Of a stretch of 54,478 bases of DNA, positions 25,997 through 35,401 are shown piece by piece. A program made the translations under genes and the position numbers. The stretch's first letter is position 1. Every line of letters starts with the position of its first letter. The notes under the pieces are model-generated. The model worked only from the letters and a program-made list of their open reading frames with translations, made no database searches and was not told the DNA's origin. The DNA comes from Planktothrix tepida PCC 9214 (GTDB taxonomy: Bacteria; Cyanobacteriota; Cyanobacteriia; Cyanobacteriales; Microcoleaceae), in the NCBI RefSeq assembly GCF_900009145.1, contig NZ_LN889800.1:1-54478 (forward strand). The letters run 5' to 3'.

Positions 25997-27712
25997 CTAT
26001 TTCAGCTTAGAATAATCCCAATAAAACTCACAAAATTCTTCAAAAGGGAGAGGAGGACTAATAAAATACCCTTGAATGAAATCACAACCTTGTTGCGCTA
26101 AAAAATCTTGTTCTAATTGAGTTTCGACTCCTTCAGCAATCACTTTAAAATTAAGCTGACGAGCGAGGCGAATAATCGCAGAAACGATAGCAGAATTTTT
26201 ATTATTTTGAGTAATATTTTTAATAAAACAACGATCAATTTTTAAAATATCAAATAAGAAATTTTGAATATAACTTAAAGAAGCATAACCTGTTCCAAAA
26301 TCATCAATAGCAATTTCAATTCCTAATTCCTGTAACTGTTTAAATTTTTCTAAAGTTAAATTAATATTATGAACCAGGACGCTTTCTGTTAATTCTAATT
26401 TTAATCGTTGAGGTTCTAAGCCTGTTTGATCTAATATTGATCTCACATCTAATACGAAATTCTCATCTTCAAGCTGTTGAGCGGAAATATTAATCGCAAT
26501 TTCAATCGGAGGAAGTCCAGCATTTTTCCAAGCAACAGCTTCAGTACAGGCAGTTCGTAAGACCCATTTACCCAAAGGTATAATCAAACCTGTATTTTCA
26601 GCAATGGGAATGAATTCCGCCGGCGAAATATTTCCCTTTTGAGGAGATATCCACCGAATTAATGCTTCCGCACCCACAATTTCCCTCGTTTTTAAATCAG
26701 CTTGAGGTTGATAGTAAAGACTAAATTCATTATTTTCTAAGGCTTTAGCTAATTCTAAATCTTGTTTGGTGAGTAAGATAATTCGACATTCTTCTAATTG
26801 CATGACTTTTCGTTCTAATATTTCTAAAATTCCATACAATTCTAAAGGGTCTAAGACCTGAACTAAATTACTCTCAGTTATAATTCCTTGTAATTCTCCT
26901 TGTTCACCCACGACAGCTAATCGTCTGATTTTATGTTTTTGTAAAATTTGCTGTGCTGTTGATAAAGTTTCTATGGATTTAACTGAAAATAAAGGAAAAC
27001 TCATGACTGTCTCGGCGGTGAGATTTTGTAAAGTCAGTTCTAAAGCTTGCAGTTGTAAAATATCTCGTTCTGTGACAATTCCGACCGGATATAAAAGCCC
27101 TTCTTGTTCGACAACAACAACAATACAACTAATATTATATTGAGCTAAAATTTGGGCAACTTCTCGAACTGGGGTAAAGGGATAAACCGTCATGACATGA
27201 CGAGTCATGACTTCTGAAACTTGACGAAACCTTAAAAAATGGTGATAATTTAAAACTTGTCGCAAGCTCGTTAAGGTGACTAAACCTAAAACTTTTTTCT
27301 GTTGATTAAGAATGGGTAAGTGGCGAATTTGAAAGCGACGCATCATATTATAAGCCACAAAGACATCCGTAAATTCTTCATGGTTTAAAGTAATTACGGG
27401 TTTTACCATCACTTCTTTAACCGTTGTTTGAGAAAGATTTTCCCCTTTAACTGCTAATTTAACCGTATCTCGTTCTGTTAAAATTCCTACTAATTCTTCA
27501 TTTTCCATCACCAATACACATCCAGGAGAGTGAGAAGGAAGAGTTGAATTTTCAACCAAATTAGGGGCTTCTGAGAGTAAGCATTGTTGTTTATTGCTTT
27601 GATTCATTGCCATGAGTGCCTGTAACAGAGGTGTATCGGGTGTCACGACAGCACAAGCAGGAATAATCGCATTTTGGAGATTAATCATTTCATCTAGCAT
27701 TTTGAAACTCAT
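25997..27712 (-). CDS. CBS x4 - EAL domain c-di-GMP phosphodiesterase
   Basis: The product has 571 aa. Two CBS pairs fill residues about 13-290 (for example GILTERDTVKLA, VSEVMTRHVMTV, GIVTERDILQL, GIITESNLVQVL) and probably bind adenine nucleotides. A short helical linker leads to an EAL domain from about 315. Its catalytic set is complete by eye: Glu in GAEALIRW, Asn in INISAQQL, Glu in LELTES, the Asp pair in IDDFGTG, Lys in ILKIDRCF and Glu in IAEGVET. It should hydrolyse c-di-GMP to pGpG, with energy or nucleotide state sensed by CBS. No GGDEF domain is present. No membrane segment. ATG at 27712; residue 5 is an alternative. Confidence 0.93.
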   Translation of the reverse strand: MSFKMLDEMINLQNAIIPACAVVTPDTPLLQALMAMNQSNKQQCLLSEAPNLVENSTLPSHSPGCVLVMENEELVGILTERDTVKLAVKGENLSQTTVKEVMVKPVITLNHEEFTDVFVAYNMMRRFQIRHLPILNQQKKVLGLVTLTSLRQVLNYHHFLRFRQVSEVMTRHVMTVYPFTPVREVAQILAQYNISCIVVVVEQEGLLYPVGIVTERDILQLQALELTLQNLTAETVMSFPLFSVKSIETLSTAQQILQKHKIRRLAVVGEQGELQGIITESNLVQVLDPLELYGILEILERKVMQLEECRIILLTKQDLELAKALENNEFSLYYQPQADLKTREIVGAEALIRWISPQKGNISPAEFIPIAENTGLIIPLGKWVLRTACTEAVAWKNAGLPPIEIAINISAQQLEDENFVLDVRSILDQTGLEPQRLKLELTESVLVHNINLTLEKFKQLQELGIEIAIDDFGTGYASLSYIQNFLFDILKIDRCFIKNITQNNKNSAIVSAIIRLARQLNFKVIAEGVETQLEQDFLAQQGCDFIQGYFISPPLPFEEFCEFYWDYSKLK

Positions 27713-28075
27713 GGAATTTGGTGGACTTTATGATAAGAAGGGAAAATTCATTATTCGTATTATGACTCTATTTTTTGCTTTTTAAAAGTAATCTAACTTG
27801 ATTGAGGTCAATGATATCACCCCAGACCGAATCATTAAGGTATCTTTTTGAAAGAGGCTTTGGGAAATTTAGCTAGAAAACCCGTCGATAAGTTAACTAT
27901 ATTGCATAAGTCTTAGCTAGAATAGAGGGTTAAAGCCCAACAACAGGTGTTGAGTTACGATCTTCGCAGCTTACCATAGGTATCGTTTTTTCCTCTAAAA
28001 TAAAAATGGGTTATAATTGATCTATAGGATCTAAAATCTATCAAGTTTGTTTAAAATCTTAGTTAGGTTGGTTTG
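27713..28075. other. Intergenic region with a possible promoter
   Basis: 363 bp between divergent genes with no gene. TATAAT at 28012-28017, about 60 bp before the antitoxin ATG, is a plausible -10 element; the -35 is poor. Short AGGATCTAAAATCTAT-like repeats surround 28025-28040. Confidence 0.35.
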
Positions 28076-28330
28076 ATGATCACAAAAACACCTGATGTTG
28101 TCCAATCCCAACTGTTGAAAGTCTTATCCCAATTATCCTTATCTAAGCAAGAGGAAGTGTTGAAATATGCACTTTTATTACATAAAAAACAACAATTTCA
28201 GGATTGGGATAGTATTTCTGATCAAGAAGCTGCGGATATAAAAGCTGAGTTTGCTGATCAAGATTTAGCTTATTCAGAAGGGATTTTAAGCGATTATTTG
28301 TATCAGCTTCACCAAGAGGATGTTAAGTGA
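28076..28330 (+). CDS. Antitoxin-like small protein paired with a MazF remnant
   Basis: The product has 84 aa from ATG at 28076. It is acidic and helical: an N-terminal LLKVLSQLSLSKQEEVLKYALLLHK-like helix resembles the DUF2281-type antitoxin start, and a C-terminal acidic part (EAADIKAEFADQDLAYSEG) may bind toxin. Its TGA stop overlaps the ATG of the next ORF (TGATG), the usual arrangement of toxin-antitoxin operons. It is not of the AbrB/MazE type. The assignment rests mainly on the neighbour. Confidence 0.7.
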   Translation: MITKTPDVVQSQLLKVLSQLSLSKQEEVLKYALLLHKKQQFQDWDSISDQEAADIKAEFADQDLAYSEGILSDYLYQLHQEDVK

Positions 28331-28497
28331 TGCGGGGAGATGTTTATTTAGCTGATTTGAATCCAAGTCGCGGTTCAGAACAAGCAGGTATTCGACCCGT
28401 TATTGTTGTTCAAAGAAATACGCTTGACCGCTTTACTACAACTGTAGCAGCATTAGAATATACATTACAACTTGATGAATATGAAGATCAAGAATAA
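28330..28497 (+). pseudogene. Internally deleted MazF/PemK-type toxin
   Basis: The ORF reads 55 aa. Its first 39 residues are a good MazF/PemK N-terminus: MRGDVYLADLNPSRGSEQ, then GIRPVIVVQRNTLDRFTTTV. It then jumps to ALEYTLQLDEYEDQE, which looks like the family's C-terminal helix. A full toxin has about 110 residues, so about 55 central residues, including the region that completes the RNase fold, appear to be missing without loss of frame. The product is probably inactive as a toxin. The ATG overlaps the antitoxin stop. Confidence 0.7.
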
Positions 28498-28541
28498 AGT
28501 AAATTTTGGAGTCAGTCATTAAAAATTAAACTTTTTTTATG

Positions 28542-28576
28542 AGGCGTGAACGCCTTATCATGAGGGTTTCACGCCT
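28542..28576. repeat. Hairpin at the 3' side of ilvD
   Basis: AGGCGTGAA (28542-28550) and TTCACGCCT (28568-28576) form a 9-bp stem, and AGGCG-TGAA-CGCCT forms a smaller one at its left side. It sits between the toxin remnant and the convergent ilvD stop and probably ends transcription, though no T-run follows on the minus strand. Confidence 0.5.
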
Positions 28577-28589
28577 GGTTATAAGAGAA

Positions 28590-30275
28590 TTAACCTAAGT
28601 TTAAATCCGTCACAGCCCCCACACTACTAGATGAAACTAATTTTGCATATTTGGCTAAAACTCCTTTCGTATAACGAGGTTTTGGAGCTTGCCAAGTTTG
28701 ACGACGTTGGGCTAATTCTTCATCGGAAATATTAACTTGCAGTAACCGTTGATGGGCATCAATTGTGATGCTATCTCCCTCTTGAACTAAACCAATATTA
28801 CCGCCAACTGCCGCTTCTGGAGCAACGTGACCGACCACCATTCCGTAGGTTCCTCCAGAGAAACGACCATCAGTAATTAATCCGACTTTATCGCCTAAAC
28901 CCGCCCCAATAATTGCCGAAGTTGGTGCTAACATTTCCCGCATTCCTGGCCCGCCTTTCGGCCCTTCATAACGGATAACAATGATATCGCCAGCGTTAAT
29001 TTTTCCGGCTAAAATTGCATCCAAACATTCTTCTTCGGATTCAAAAACCCGTGCTGGGCCAGTAATCACAGGATTTTTAACGCCTGTAATTTTAGCAACG
29101 GAACCTTCTGTGGCTAAATTGCCTTTTAAAATGGCTAAATGTCCTTGAGCATACATGGGATTATTCCAAGGACGAATTACATCTTGGTCGGGGCTAGGTT
29201 CGGAGGGAACATCAGCTAATTGTTCGGCTACAGTTTTCCCTGTTATTGTTAAGGCATCGCCATGAATTAAGCCTTTTTCTAATAGCATTTTCATGACTAA
29301 CGGAATACCACCCGCTTTATGTAAATCTGTGGCGACATAACGACCACTGGGTTTTAAATCACATAAAACCGGAACTTTAGCGCGAATTTCTTCAAAATCA
29401 TCAATGGTTAATTCAACCCCAATGGCATTGGCAATGGCTAATAAATGTAAAACTGAATTGGTTGAACCGCCGACAGCCATAATTACAGCGATCGCATTTT
29501 CAAAGGCTTTTCTTGTTAGAATTTGACGAGGAAGAATGCGATTTTTAATAGCATCTCGTAACACATAAGCCGACTTTTCTGTACTTTCGGCTTTTTCCTC
29601 ATCTTCTGCCGCCATTGTAGAGGAATACATTAAACTCATTCCCATCGCTTCAATAGCGGAAGACATGGTATTTGCGGTGTACATTCCCCCACAGGAACCC
29701 GCCCCTGGACAGGCGCGACGTTCCACTTCAATTAATTCTGTATCATCAATTTTTCCAGCACTATATTGTCCGACGGCTTCAAAGGCGCTAACAACGGTTA
29801 AATCTTTACCATTATAATGTCCGGGTTTAATCGTTCCACCATATACAAATATAGCCGGAATATTCATACGAGCAATCGCAATCATTGCCCCCGGCATATT
29901 TTTATCACAACCGCCAATTGCTAAAACTGCATCCATACTTTGGGCGTTACAAGCGGTTTCAATTGAATCAGCAATAACCTCTCGTGAAACTAAGGAATAT
30001 TTCATTCCTTCAGTCCCCATAGAAATGCCATCACTAACGGTAATTGTTCCGAACATTTGTGGCATCGCTCCCGCTTGTTTGAGGGCGGCTTCTGCGCGTA
30101 ATGCTAGGGTATTAATCCCCATATTGCAGGGGGTAATGGTGCTGTAACCATTCGCAATTCCAACGATGGGTTTGGTAAAATCTTGATCTCCAAATCCCAC
30201 CGCCCGTAACATAGCACGGTTGGGAGTGCGTTGAGTTCCTTGGGTAATAGTTTGACTTCTAAAGTTATCGGACAT
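28590..30275 (-). CDS. ilvD: Dihydroxy-acid dehydratase
   Basis: The product has 561 aa, the exact usual length from the chosen start. It dehydrates dihydroxy-isovalerate/methylvalerate in valine, leucine and isoleucine synthesis. Cysteines that hold the Fe-S cluster are in [17 protein letters not shown] and [32 protein letters not shown] is the C-terminal family block. I chose ATG at 30275 (MSDNFRSQ) because GAGGAA lies 6 bases upstream and homologues start there; an ATG 14 codons earlier lacks such support. Cytosolic, single gene. Confidence 0.95.
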   Translation of the reverse strand: MSDNFRSQTITQGTQRTPNRAMLRAVGFGDQDFTKPIVGIANGYSTITPCNMGINTLALRAEAALKQAGAMPQMFGTITVSDGISMGTEGMKYSLVSREVIADSIETACNAQSMDAVLAIGGCDKNMPGAMIAIARMNIPAIFVYGGTIKPGHYNGKDLTVVSAFEAVGQYSAGKIDDTELIEVERRACPGAGSCGGMYTANTMSSAIEAMGMSLMYSSTMAAEDEEKAESTEKSAYVLRDAIKNRILPRQILTRKAFENAIAVIMAVGGSTNSVLHLLAIANAIGVELTIDDFEEIRAKVPVLCDLKPSGRYVATDLHKAGGIPLVMKMLLEKGLIHGDALTITGKTVAEQLADVPSEPSPDQDVIRPWNNPMYAQGHLAILKGNLATEGSVAKITGVKNPVITGPARVFESEEECLDAILAGKINAGDIIVIRYEGPKGGPGMREMLAPTSAIIGAGLGDKVGLITDGRFSGGTYGMVVGHVAPEAAVGGNIGLVQEGDSITIDAHQRLLQVNISDEELAQRRQTWQAPKPRYTKGVLAKYAKLVSSSSVGAVTDLNLG

Positions 30276-30443
30276 GGATAGTTCCTCGGACTTGTGGGTT
30301 GTGCTCCAACGGTTCAACGACGTTTTTTTGTAGCGTTGTTCCTCGCTGTAAACCCGTTTTTGATGTCGTTATTATTATCTCAGAAAACGTGATAAATTAT
30401 CAAGGATTTTATGAATTGACCTAATTGGCTGAGTAATCCATTG

Positions 30444-31139
30444 ATGAATTTTAATCCAGCGATAGCAAAAATTTCAATTATTATTCCGGTTTTAAATGAA
30501 GCCGAAAATATTGAGTCGGTGATTTCTGGGATTCAAAATGCAGAAAATATAGAGATGATTATTGTGGATGGAGGAAGCCAGGATAATACGGTAGAGATTG
30601 CCCAAGGTTTGGGGGTGAAAGTCATTGTGACCCAACGGGGACGAGCACTACAAATGAATGCAGGAGCAAAGATAGCAACGGGGGAGATTTTATTATTTTT
30701 ACATGGGGATACTCAATTACCTTTGGGGTTTGAACAGGACGTTAGAAAGATTTGGGTTAATTCTAACATAATTGCGGGAGCATTTCAATTAAAAATTAAT
30801 GCTCCTGAATTCAGTTTAAGGGTAATTGAAAAAACGGTATTCTGGCGTTCAAAATATTTACAAATGCCCTACGGAGATCAAGCTATTTTTATTAAAGCTT
30901 CTACTTTTTGGGAAGTTGGGGGATTTCCTGAACAACCGATTATGGAGGATTTTGAGTTAATTCGTCGTTTAAATCGTTTAGGAAAAATTGAGATTTTATC
31001 GAGTTCTGTGATGACTTCAGGAAGACGATGGCAAAAGTTAGGAGTGTTCAAAACGACGTTAATTAATCAATTAGTTGTGATTGGATATTATTGGGGAATT
31101 TCCCCGATAAAATTATCTCAATGGTATCGTAAATTGTAG
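30444..31139 (+). CDS. TIGR04283 family glycosyltransferase
   Basis: The product has 231 aa from ATG at 30444. It is a GT-A fold enzyme of family 2: ISIIIPVLNEAENIESVI (N-terminal nucleotide site), IIVDGGSQDNTVEIA, the DxD-like LFLHGDTQLP, then MEDFELIRRLNRLGKI. The TIGR04283 subfamily is linked by annotation to arsenosugar or other specialised glycosyl transfer. No arsenic genes are next to it here, so the substrate is open. A hydrophobic C-terminal stretch (NQLVVIGYYWGISP) may touch the membrane. Divergent from ilvD. Confidence 0.87.
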   Translation: MNFNPAIAKISIIIPVLNEAENIESVISGIQNAENIEMIIVDGGSQDNTVEIAQGLGVKVIVTQRGRALQMNAGAKIATGEILLFLHGDTQLPLGFEQDVRKIWVNSNIIAGAFQLKINAPEFSLRVIEKTVFWRSKYLQMPYGDQAIFIKASTFWEVGGFPEQPIMEDFELIRRLNRLGKIEILSSSVMTSGRRWQKLGVFKTTLINQLVVIGYYWGISPIKLSQWYRKL

Positions 31140-31166
31140 AAAATTTCAAACAGATTTCCCCTAGTT

Positions 31167-31262
31167 CCCTGGTTCTACCAGGGATAACATTTTCTGAGGC
31201 TCCGCCTCTAGTTAACAGCAGGCGGAGCCTGCAAATAAGCATTGCTAGGTTGAACCTAGCAA
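31167..31262. repeat. Cluster of three palindromes between convergent genes
   Basis: CCCTGGT-TCT-ACCAGGG (31167-31183); AGGCTCCGCCT (31197-31207) with its exact reverse complement AGGCGGAGCCT (31220-31230); and TTGCTAGGTT-G-AACCTAGCAA (31242-31262). All are perfect inverted repeats packed into 96 bp between two converging genes. They may end transcription from both sides and look like dispersed hairpin elements. Confidence 0.75.
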
Positions 31263-31274
31263 CGAGAAAAGGGG

Positions 31275-33635
31275 TTATCCTATTAATATAAAAGCACCCC
31301 AGTTTTTAGGATTAGGATGGGTTTTAATCATTTTTAACATCGCTTGACGTAAGGCTTGGGCGTAATCTGGATTTTGCTGGAATTCTTGATAAAAGGTTTG
31401 CATCAATTCCATTGTTCGTTGATCATCAACACTCCATAACGTGACTATTAAATTTTTAACACCTGCGGTTATTAAAGCACGGGATAATCCTAGGACTCCA
31501 TCGCTGGTAATCTTTCCAGAGGCGGTATTACAGGCACTTAATACTAATAGATTAGCGTTGAGTTTTAAATTCATAATTTCTGCGGTTGTTAGTAAGCCAT
31601 CAGCTTGATTTGAAGGAGAAAGTGCGATCGCACCCGGAAGCCCTGATCCTGTAAAATCATCGAATAAGCCATGAGTTGCTAAGTGAATTAATTGAGCATC
31701 TTTCATTAAATTAATAACAGCAGTTTCTGTCGCTTTTTCTCCAATTAAGGGTTGAGTTTTGAGGAGATTAGCAATCACTTTTGCTTCATTTTCAGAAGCA
31801 GGAAGAGACCGAATATTGACTGGCATTTTTGGGTTTCCAACGACTAAAGCCGATTTTAAACTGTGTTGAAAGGTCGGATATTGACGGGTTAATTGTAAAG
31901 CTTGAATGGAGGGATTTATTCTAATTGTATGGGATTCAATTAAATACCGACCGTTAGCATCATTTAATGCTGCAAATGGAACTAATAATAGTTCTTGATG
32001 GGGAATAAAAATCACCTGTTCTTCTGGAGTCTTTGGAAGTAAATCTGCAATGGGTTCAATGATAATTTGGTATAAATCCTGTAATTTTTTATGAGTAATA
32101 TCTCTCTCAGGAATATTAGAAACTTCTGTATCAATTCCAGTTAAAGCATTATTAATTCGTTGGTCTTGGTTTCCTTGGGATATAAAAGTTAATAAATTAT
32201 CTCCTAACTGTGGAAATTGTGTTAAATCAACGGAACGAAAATCAATTTTTCCGGTGGGTGAGATTACCCAAATTAATAACTCAGAATTTTTACCCTTTTC
32301 GTCAACTACTATCGAATATTCGACTAAGGTTGATTGTTGTTCTTGAGCAATTTGTTTAATTTGATTAATATTGGGAGGAGTAACATCAATTTTTTTGATG
32401 TCTTCGGGATCTAAATTTTTAGCTAATAATTCTACAAAGGCTCTGGATCTTCCCCGTTCAGAAATTTCTAATGCTTTTTCAATTTGATTTTGACTTATTA
32501 AAACTTGCTGTAAAATACTATAGGTATTGGCAAATCTTTCAAATAAAGCAATTTTATTTTCATCATTTAACCCCGGACGTAGGGTTTCAAATTGATGAAT
32601 GGCAGTATAAAGGGTTTCTGTGGCTTGGGGAAGTTTACCAGATTGAAATTGAGCAACTCCTAGATTATTTAAAGTTATCGTTATCCCTAATTTCTCTCCG
32701 ATTTGTGTTCTAACTTCTAACGCTTTTTGATAGAAATTAATTGCCGATTCATATTGTTGTTGAAGTCGATAAACTGTTCCCATATTATTGAACGCTTGTC
32801 CGATGAGTGATAAATCCTCCACTTGGGTTGCTAACTCTAACCCTTGTTGATAGAATTCTAAGGCTTTCGGATATTGTTCTAAACGGTCATAAACGGCAGC
32901 TAAATTAACTAAATTTTGAGCAATTCCTTGCTGATCTCCAAGTTTTTGAGAGATGGCTAATGCTTTTTCAAAAATAGGCTTTGCTGGCTCATATTGACGC
33001 TGATAAACATAATTAGACGCAATATTATTCAATAGAATAGCTTCTTCACGAGGTTGCTTTAATTGTTGAAAAATAGATAAAGAATCTTCAAAAGAAGAGT
33101 GAGCTTTTTGATATTGCCCTAAATTTTGGTAAACTCCCCCTAAATTATTTAAAATATAACCTTGGGATTGGGTTTCACCTAAGTTTTTCACAATCTTTAA
33201 AGCGGTTTCAAAATATTCTATTGCTTGGGGATAATTCCCTTGTACACTATAAACTTGAGCAATATTAGTAAGACTTTGAGCGATCGCAGATTGATCGTTT
33301 AAATGTTGACGAATTTTTAAGGCTTTTTCCCCATACTCTAAGGCAGTTTCATACTGACCTTGATTACGATATACTAATCCAATATCATTTAAAATTCCGG
33401 CTTCACTGAGTTGATCTCCTAATACTTGAAACTGACTTAATGCTTGTTTTAATGTTGTTAAAGCTTGGGTGAAGTTTCCTTGATCAATATATTGATTCGC
33501 TTGTTCATAGAGTTTCATCGCTTCCTGCGGGGTAGGAAGGGCTAAGGCTGAATTGGGTTTGTTGATCCCCAGAGAAGATGTAAAGGAAAGTAACAATGTC
33601 CCATAAAACCAAAAAAAGAAAGTTCGGCGTCGCAT
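31275..33635 (-). CDS. TPR-CHAT protein (caspase-like protease domain), exported
   Basis: The product has 786 aa. An N-terminal hydrophobic stretch (about 7-33, ending SALALP) is a signal peptide. About eight tetratricopeptide repeats cover residues ~36-350 (for example AIAQSLTNIAQVYSVQGNYPQ). A helical linker leads to a CHAT domain from about 500 to the end (WGAFILIG). The catalytic pair of this clan CD fold is visible: His655 in HLATHGLFD and Cys702 in LSACNTASG. CHAT proteins are caspase-like proteases; TPRs usually bind partners. It is divergent from the sigma-like gene with 51 bp between starts, so both may share a control region. Confidence 0.93.
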   Translation of the reverse strand: MRRRTFFFWFYGTLLLSFTSSLGINKPNSALALPTPQEAMKLYEQANQYIDQGNFTQALTTLKQALSQFQVLGDQLSEAGILNDIGLVYRNQGQYETALEYGEKALKIRQHLNDQSAIAQSLTNIAQVYSVQGNYPQAIEYFETALKIVKNLGETQSQGYILNNLGGVYQNLGQYQKAHSSFEDSLSIFQQLKQPREEAILLNNIASNYVYQRQYEPAKPIFEKALAISQKLGDQQGIAQNLVNLAAVYDRLEQYPKALEFYQQGLELATQVEDLSLIGQAFNNMGTVYRLQQQYESAINFYQKALEVRTQIGEKLGITITLNNLGVAQFQSGKLPQATETLYTAIHQFETLRPGLNDENKIALFERFANTYSILQQVLISQNQIEKALEISERGRSRAFVELLAKNLDPEDIKKIDVTPPNINQIKQIAQEQQSTLVEYSIVVDEKGKNSELLIWVISPTGKIDFRSVDLTQFPQLGDNLLTFISQGNQDQRINNALTGIDTEVSNIPERDITHKKLQDLYQIIIEPIADLLPKTPEEQVIFIPHQELLLVPFAALNDANGRYLIESHTIRINPSIQALQLTRQYPTFQHSLKSALVVGNPKMPVNIRSLPASENEAKVIANLLKTQPLIGEKATETAVINLMKDAQLIHLATHGLFDDFTGSGLPGAIALSPSNQADGLLTTAEIMNLKLNANLLVLSACNTASGKITSDGVLGLSRALITAGVKNLIVTLWSVDDQRTMELMQTFYQEFQQNPDYAQALRQAMLKMIKTHPNPKNWGAFILIG

Positions 33636-33686
33636 ACTTGTTTATAATTAATTCTGACCTCAAAATTAATCCTAGTCTAATTTGAG

Positions 33687-34334
33687 ATGTCTTTAACAAA
33701 ATTTGAGAAAAATTTGCAGCAACTTATTGCTCAAACTTGCCAATTTCCTCCGAAAACCGTAGAACGTCAGCGAGGTTTAACCCAGATTTATCGGGTCATT
33801 CAAAAATCAGGTAAACTTTGGCAGGAAAATACATCTTATTATGCAGACGCATGGCAAAAAACCTGGTTATTTTTTTGTTTAAATTTATGTGAATCTGTTA
33901 CAGGAAAATGCTATAATTCTGAATTAAGTAGTGTTATTACTTGGCTGAATAACCATCTAAAATGGGTTTTACATAATGAGAAAAGTAAAATCCAAGAACA
34001 AGCTAATCGGATGATATCGAATGAAATTTTAGTTGAAAATCAATTCATTAATATTTTAGAGACTCTCAAAGCTCCTGAAGATGTTCCACCGATGTTAGAA
34101 ACGGTGCGAAAATGGGCAGAAAGTGATGTTACCGGGGAGTTACGCAACCATCATATTCGAGGGCGAAAGGATGTTACTTGTCAACTGCTCATTTTACGAC
34201 GTTTACCCCCGGAAACAAATTGGAAAGACTTATCTCAAGAATTGGGTTTACCCGTCTCTACTCTCAGCAGTTTTTATGAACGAAATTGTACAAAATATTT
34301 GCGTAAATTTGGCGAGGCTGAGGGATATCTATAA
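33687..34334 (+). CDS. Sigma-70-like protein
   Basis: The product has 215 aa, soluble. The N-terminal part (about 30-100) is alpha-helical and aromatic-rich (YADAWQKTWLFFCLNLCES), as in sigma region 2. The C-terminal part (WKDLSQELGLPVSTLSSFYERNCTKYLRKF, about 180-209) looks like the helix-turn-helix of region 4. Sequence similarity to classical sigma factors is weak, but this gene type is repeatedly placed before DUF1822 and CHASE2 genes in cyanobacteria, as here. It may direct transcription of the island. ATG at 33687. Confidence 0.72.
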   Translation: MSLTKFEKNLQQLIAQTCQFPPKTVERQRGLTQIYRVIQKSGKLWQENTSYYADAWQKTWLFFCLNLCESVTGKCYNSELSSVITWLNNHLKWVLHNEKSKIQEQANRMISNEILVENQFINILETLKAPEDVPPMLETVRKWAESDVTGELRNHHIRGRKDVTCQLLILRRLPPETNWKDLSQELGLPVSTLSSFYERNCTKYLRKFGEAEGYL

Positions 34335-34382
34335 CAAGAGGAAATTTAGGAGTCATCATTAAAAATTTGGAGCCTTTAATTT

Positions 34383-35330
34383 ATGGTTAATCATCGTTTT
34401 CATCTTAACAATCAAACCTTACCGATGTTGATTCCGCAAACCGCCCACGAACAAGCACGACAGTTTGCCCGACAACATCCAACTCCTGCTAAACGAGAGC
34501 AAGTTTATTTTAATACCTTAGCGGTTTGGGTGGTGAATACTTATTTACAATGGATGGAAATTTCGACTGAACTTAATACCAGTGATAGTTGGAATCCGAT
34601 TTGTCAATTAGGAGGCAATATTGCGGATTTACAACTCACGGAAAAGGGTCGTTTAGAATGTCGTCCTGTACGAGAACAAGAGCAAAGTTGTTTTGTTCCG
34701 GCGGAAGTCTGGACAAATCGCATCGGTTATGTGGCTATCAGAATTTTTGATTCTTTAAAAGAAGCGGAAATTTTAGGATTTGTTAAACAGGTCAATCAAG
34801 AACAAATTCCTTTAGCACAATTTCGACCTTTTGAAGATTTTTTTTCGGATTTAAACCCATTACAACAATTAGAATTTCCGATTAAACCTGCCCAGTTAAG
34901 TTTGTGGTTAGCTGATGTTTTTGAAGCAGGATGGCAATTGATTTCATCCGATCTTACCGATGAACAACAGGCGTTTGCTATGCGGAGTTTATCGGGAGAT
35001 CGAGAGGAAATAACTCAAGCGGCAAAATTAATCGATTTAGGAGTACAATTAGGACAGATAACGGTTGTTTTATTAGTCGCTTTTAATATAGAATCCGATG
35101 GCAGATTTGCGGTGAGAGTTCGACTGTATCCGATGGAAAATCAATTGTATTTACCACCTGGGGTTCGGTTAATTTTGCTAGGAGAATCCCAAGAGGTAAT
35201 GCAGGAAGTTCCATCTCGTTTACAGGATAATTATATTCAACTTCCTCGGTTTAAGGGACAACCTGGAGAAGGATTTCAAATCCAGGTAGTGTTCGGTGAA
35301 GTTGCTATCACTGAGGCGTTTGAAATTTAA
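34383..35330 (+). CDS. DUF1822 family protein
   Basis: The product has 315 aa, without signal or membrane segments. Recognisable blocks are the N-terminal IPQTAHEQARQFARQ and FNTLAVWVVNTYLQWMEI, which start almost all DUF1822 proteins, and VQLGQITVVLLVAFNIESDG in the second half. The biochemical role of DUF1822 is unknown. GGAG lies about 10 bases before ATG. It follows the sigma-like gene by 48 bp and precedes the CHAT-CHASE2 gene by 71 bp on the same strand. Confidence 0.9.
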   Translation: MVNHRFHLNNQTLPMLIPQTAHEQARQFARQHPTPAKREQVYFNTLAVWVVNTYLQWMEISTELNTSDSWNPICQLGGNIADLQLTEKGRLECRPVREQEQSCFVPAEVWTNRIGYVAIRIFDSLKEAEILGFVKQVNQEQIPLAQFRPFEDFFSDLNPLQQLEFPIKPAQLSLWLADVFEAGWQLISSDLTDEQQAFAMRSLSGDREEITQAAKLIDLGVQLGQITVVLLVAFNIESDGRFAVRVRLYPMENQLYLPPGVRLILLGESQEVMQEVPSRLQDNYIQLPRFKGQPGEGFQIQVVFGEVAITEAFEI

Positions 35331-35332
35331 AC

Positions 35333-35364
35333 TTGTAGAGATGTTGTGTACAATGTTTCTACAA
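35333..35364. repeat. Imperfect 15-bp palindrome of the GTAGAGA type
   Basis: TTGTAGAGATGTTGT pairs with GTACAATGTTTCTACAA, allowing G-U pairs. It resembles the common cyanobacterial element TTGTAGAGACGTTGCATGCA. It lies between DUF1822 and CHAT-CHASE2. Confidence 0.6.
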
Positions 35365-35401
35365 ATTATACTTGAATTAAGACTGTAAAATTAGAGATAG
35401 A

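Noticed and set aside
28542-28576. Hairpin beside ilvD as a CRISPR-like or attachment site.
   Set aside because: A single palindrome with no duplicated flanks or integrase nearby.
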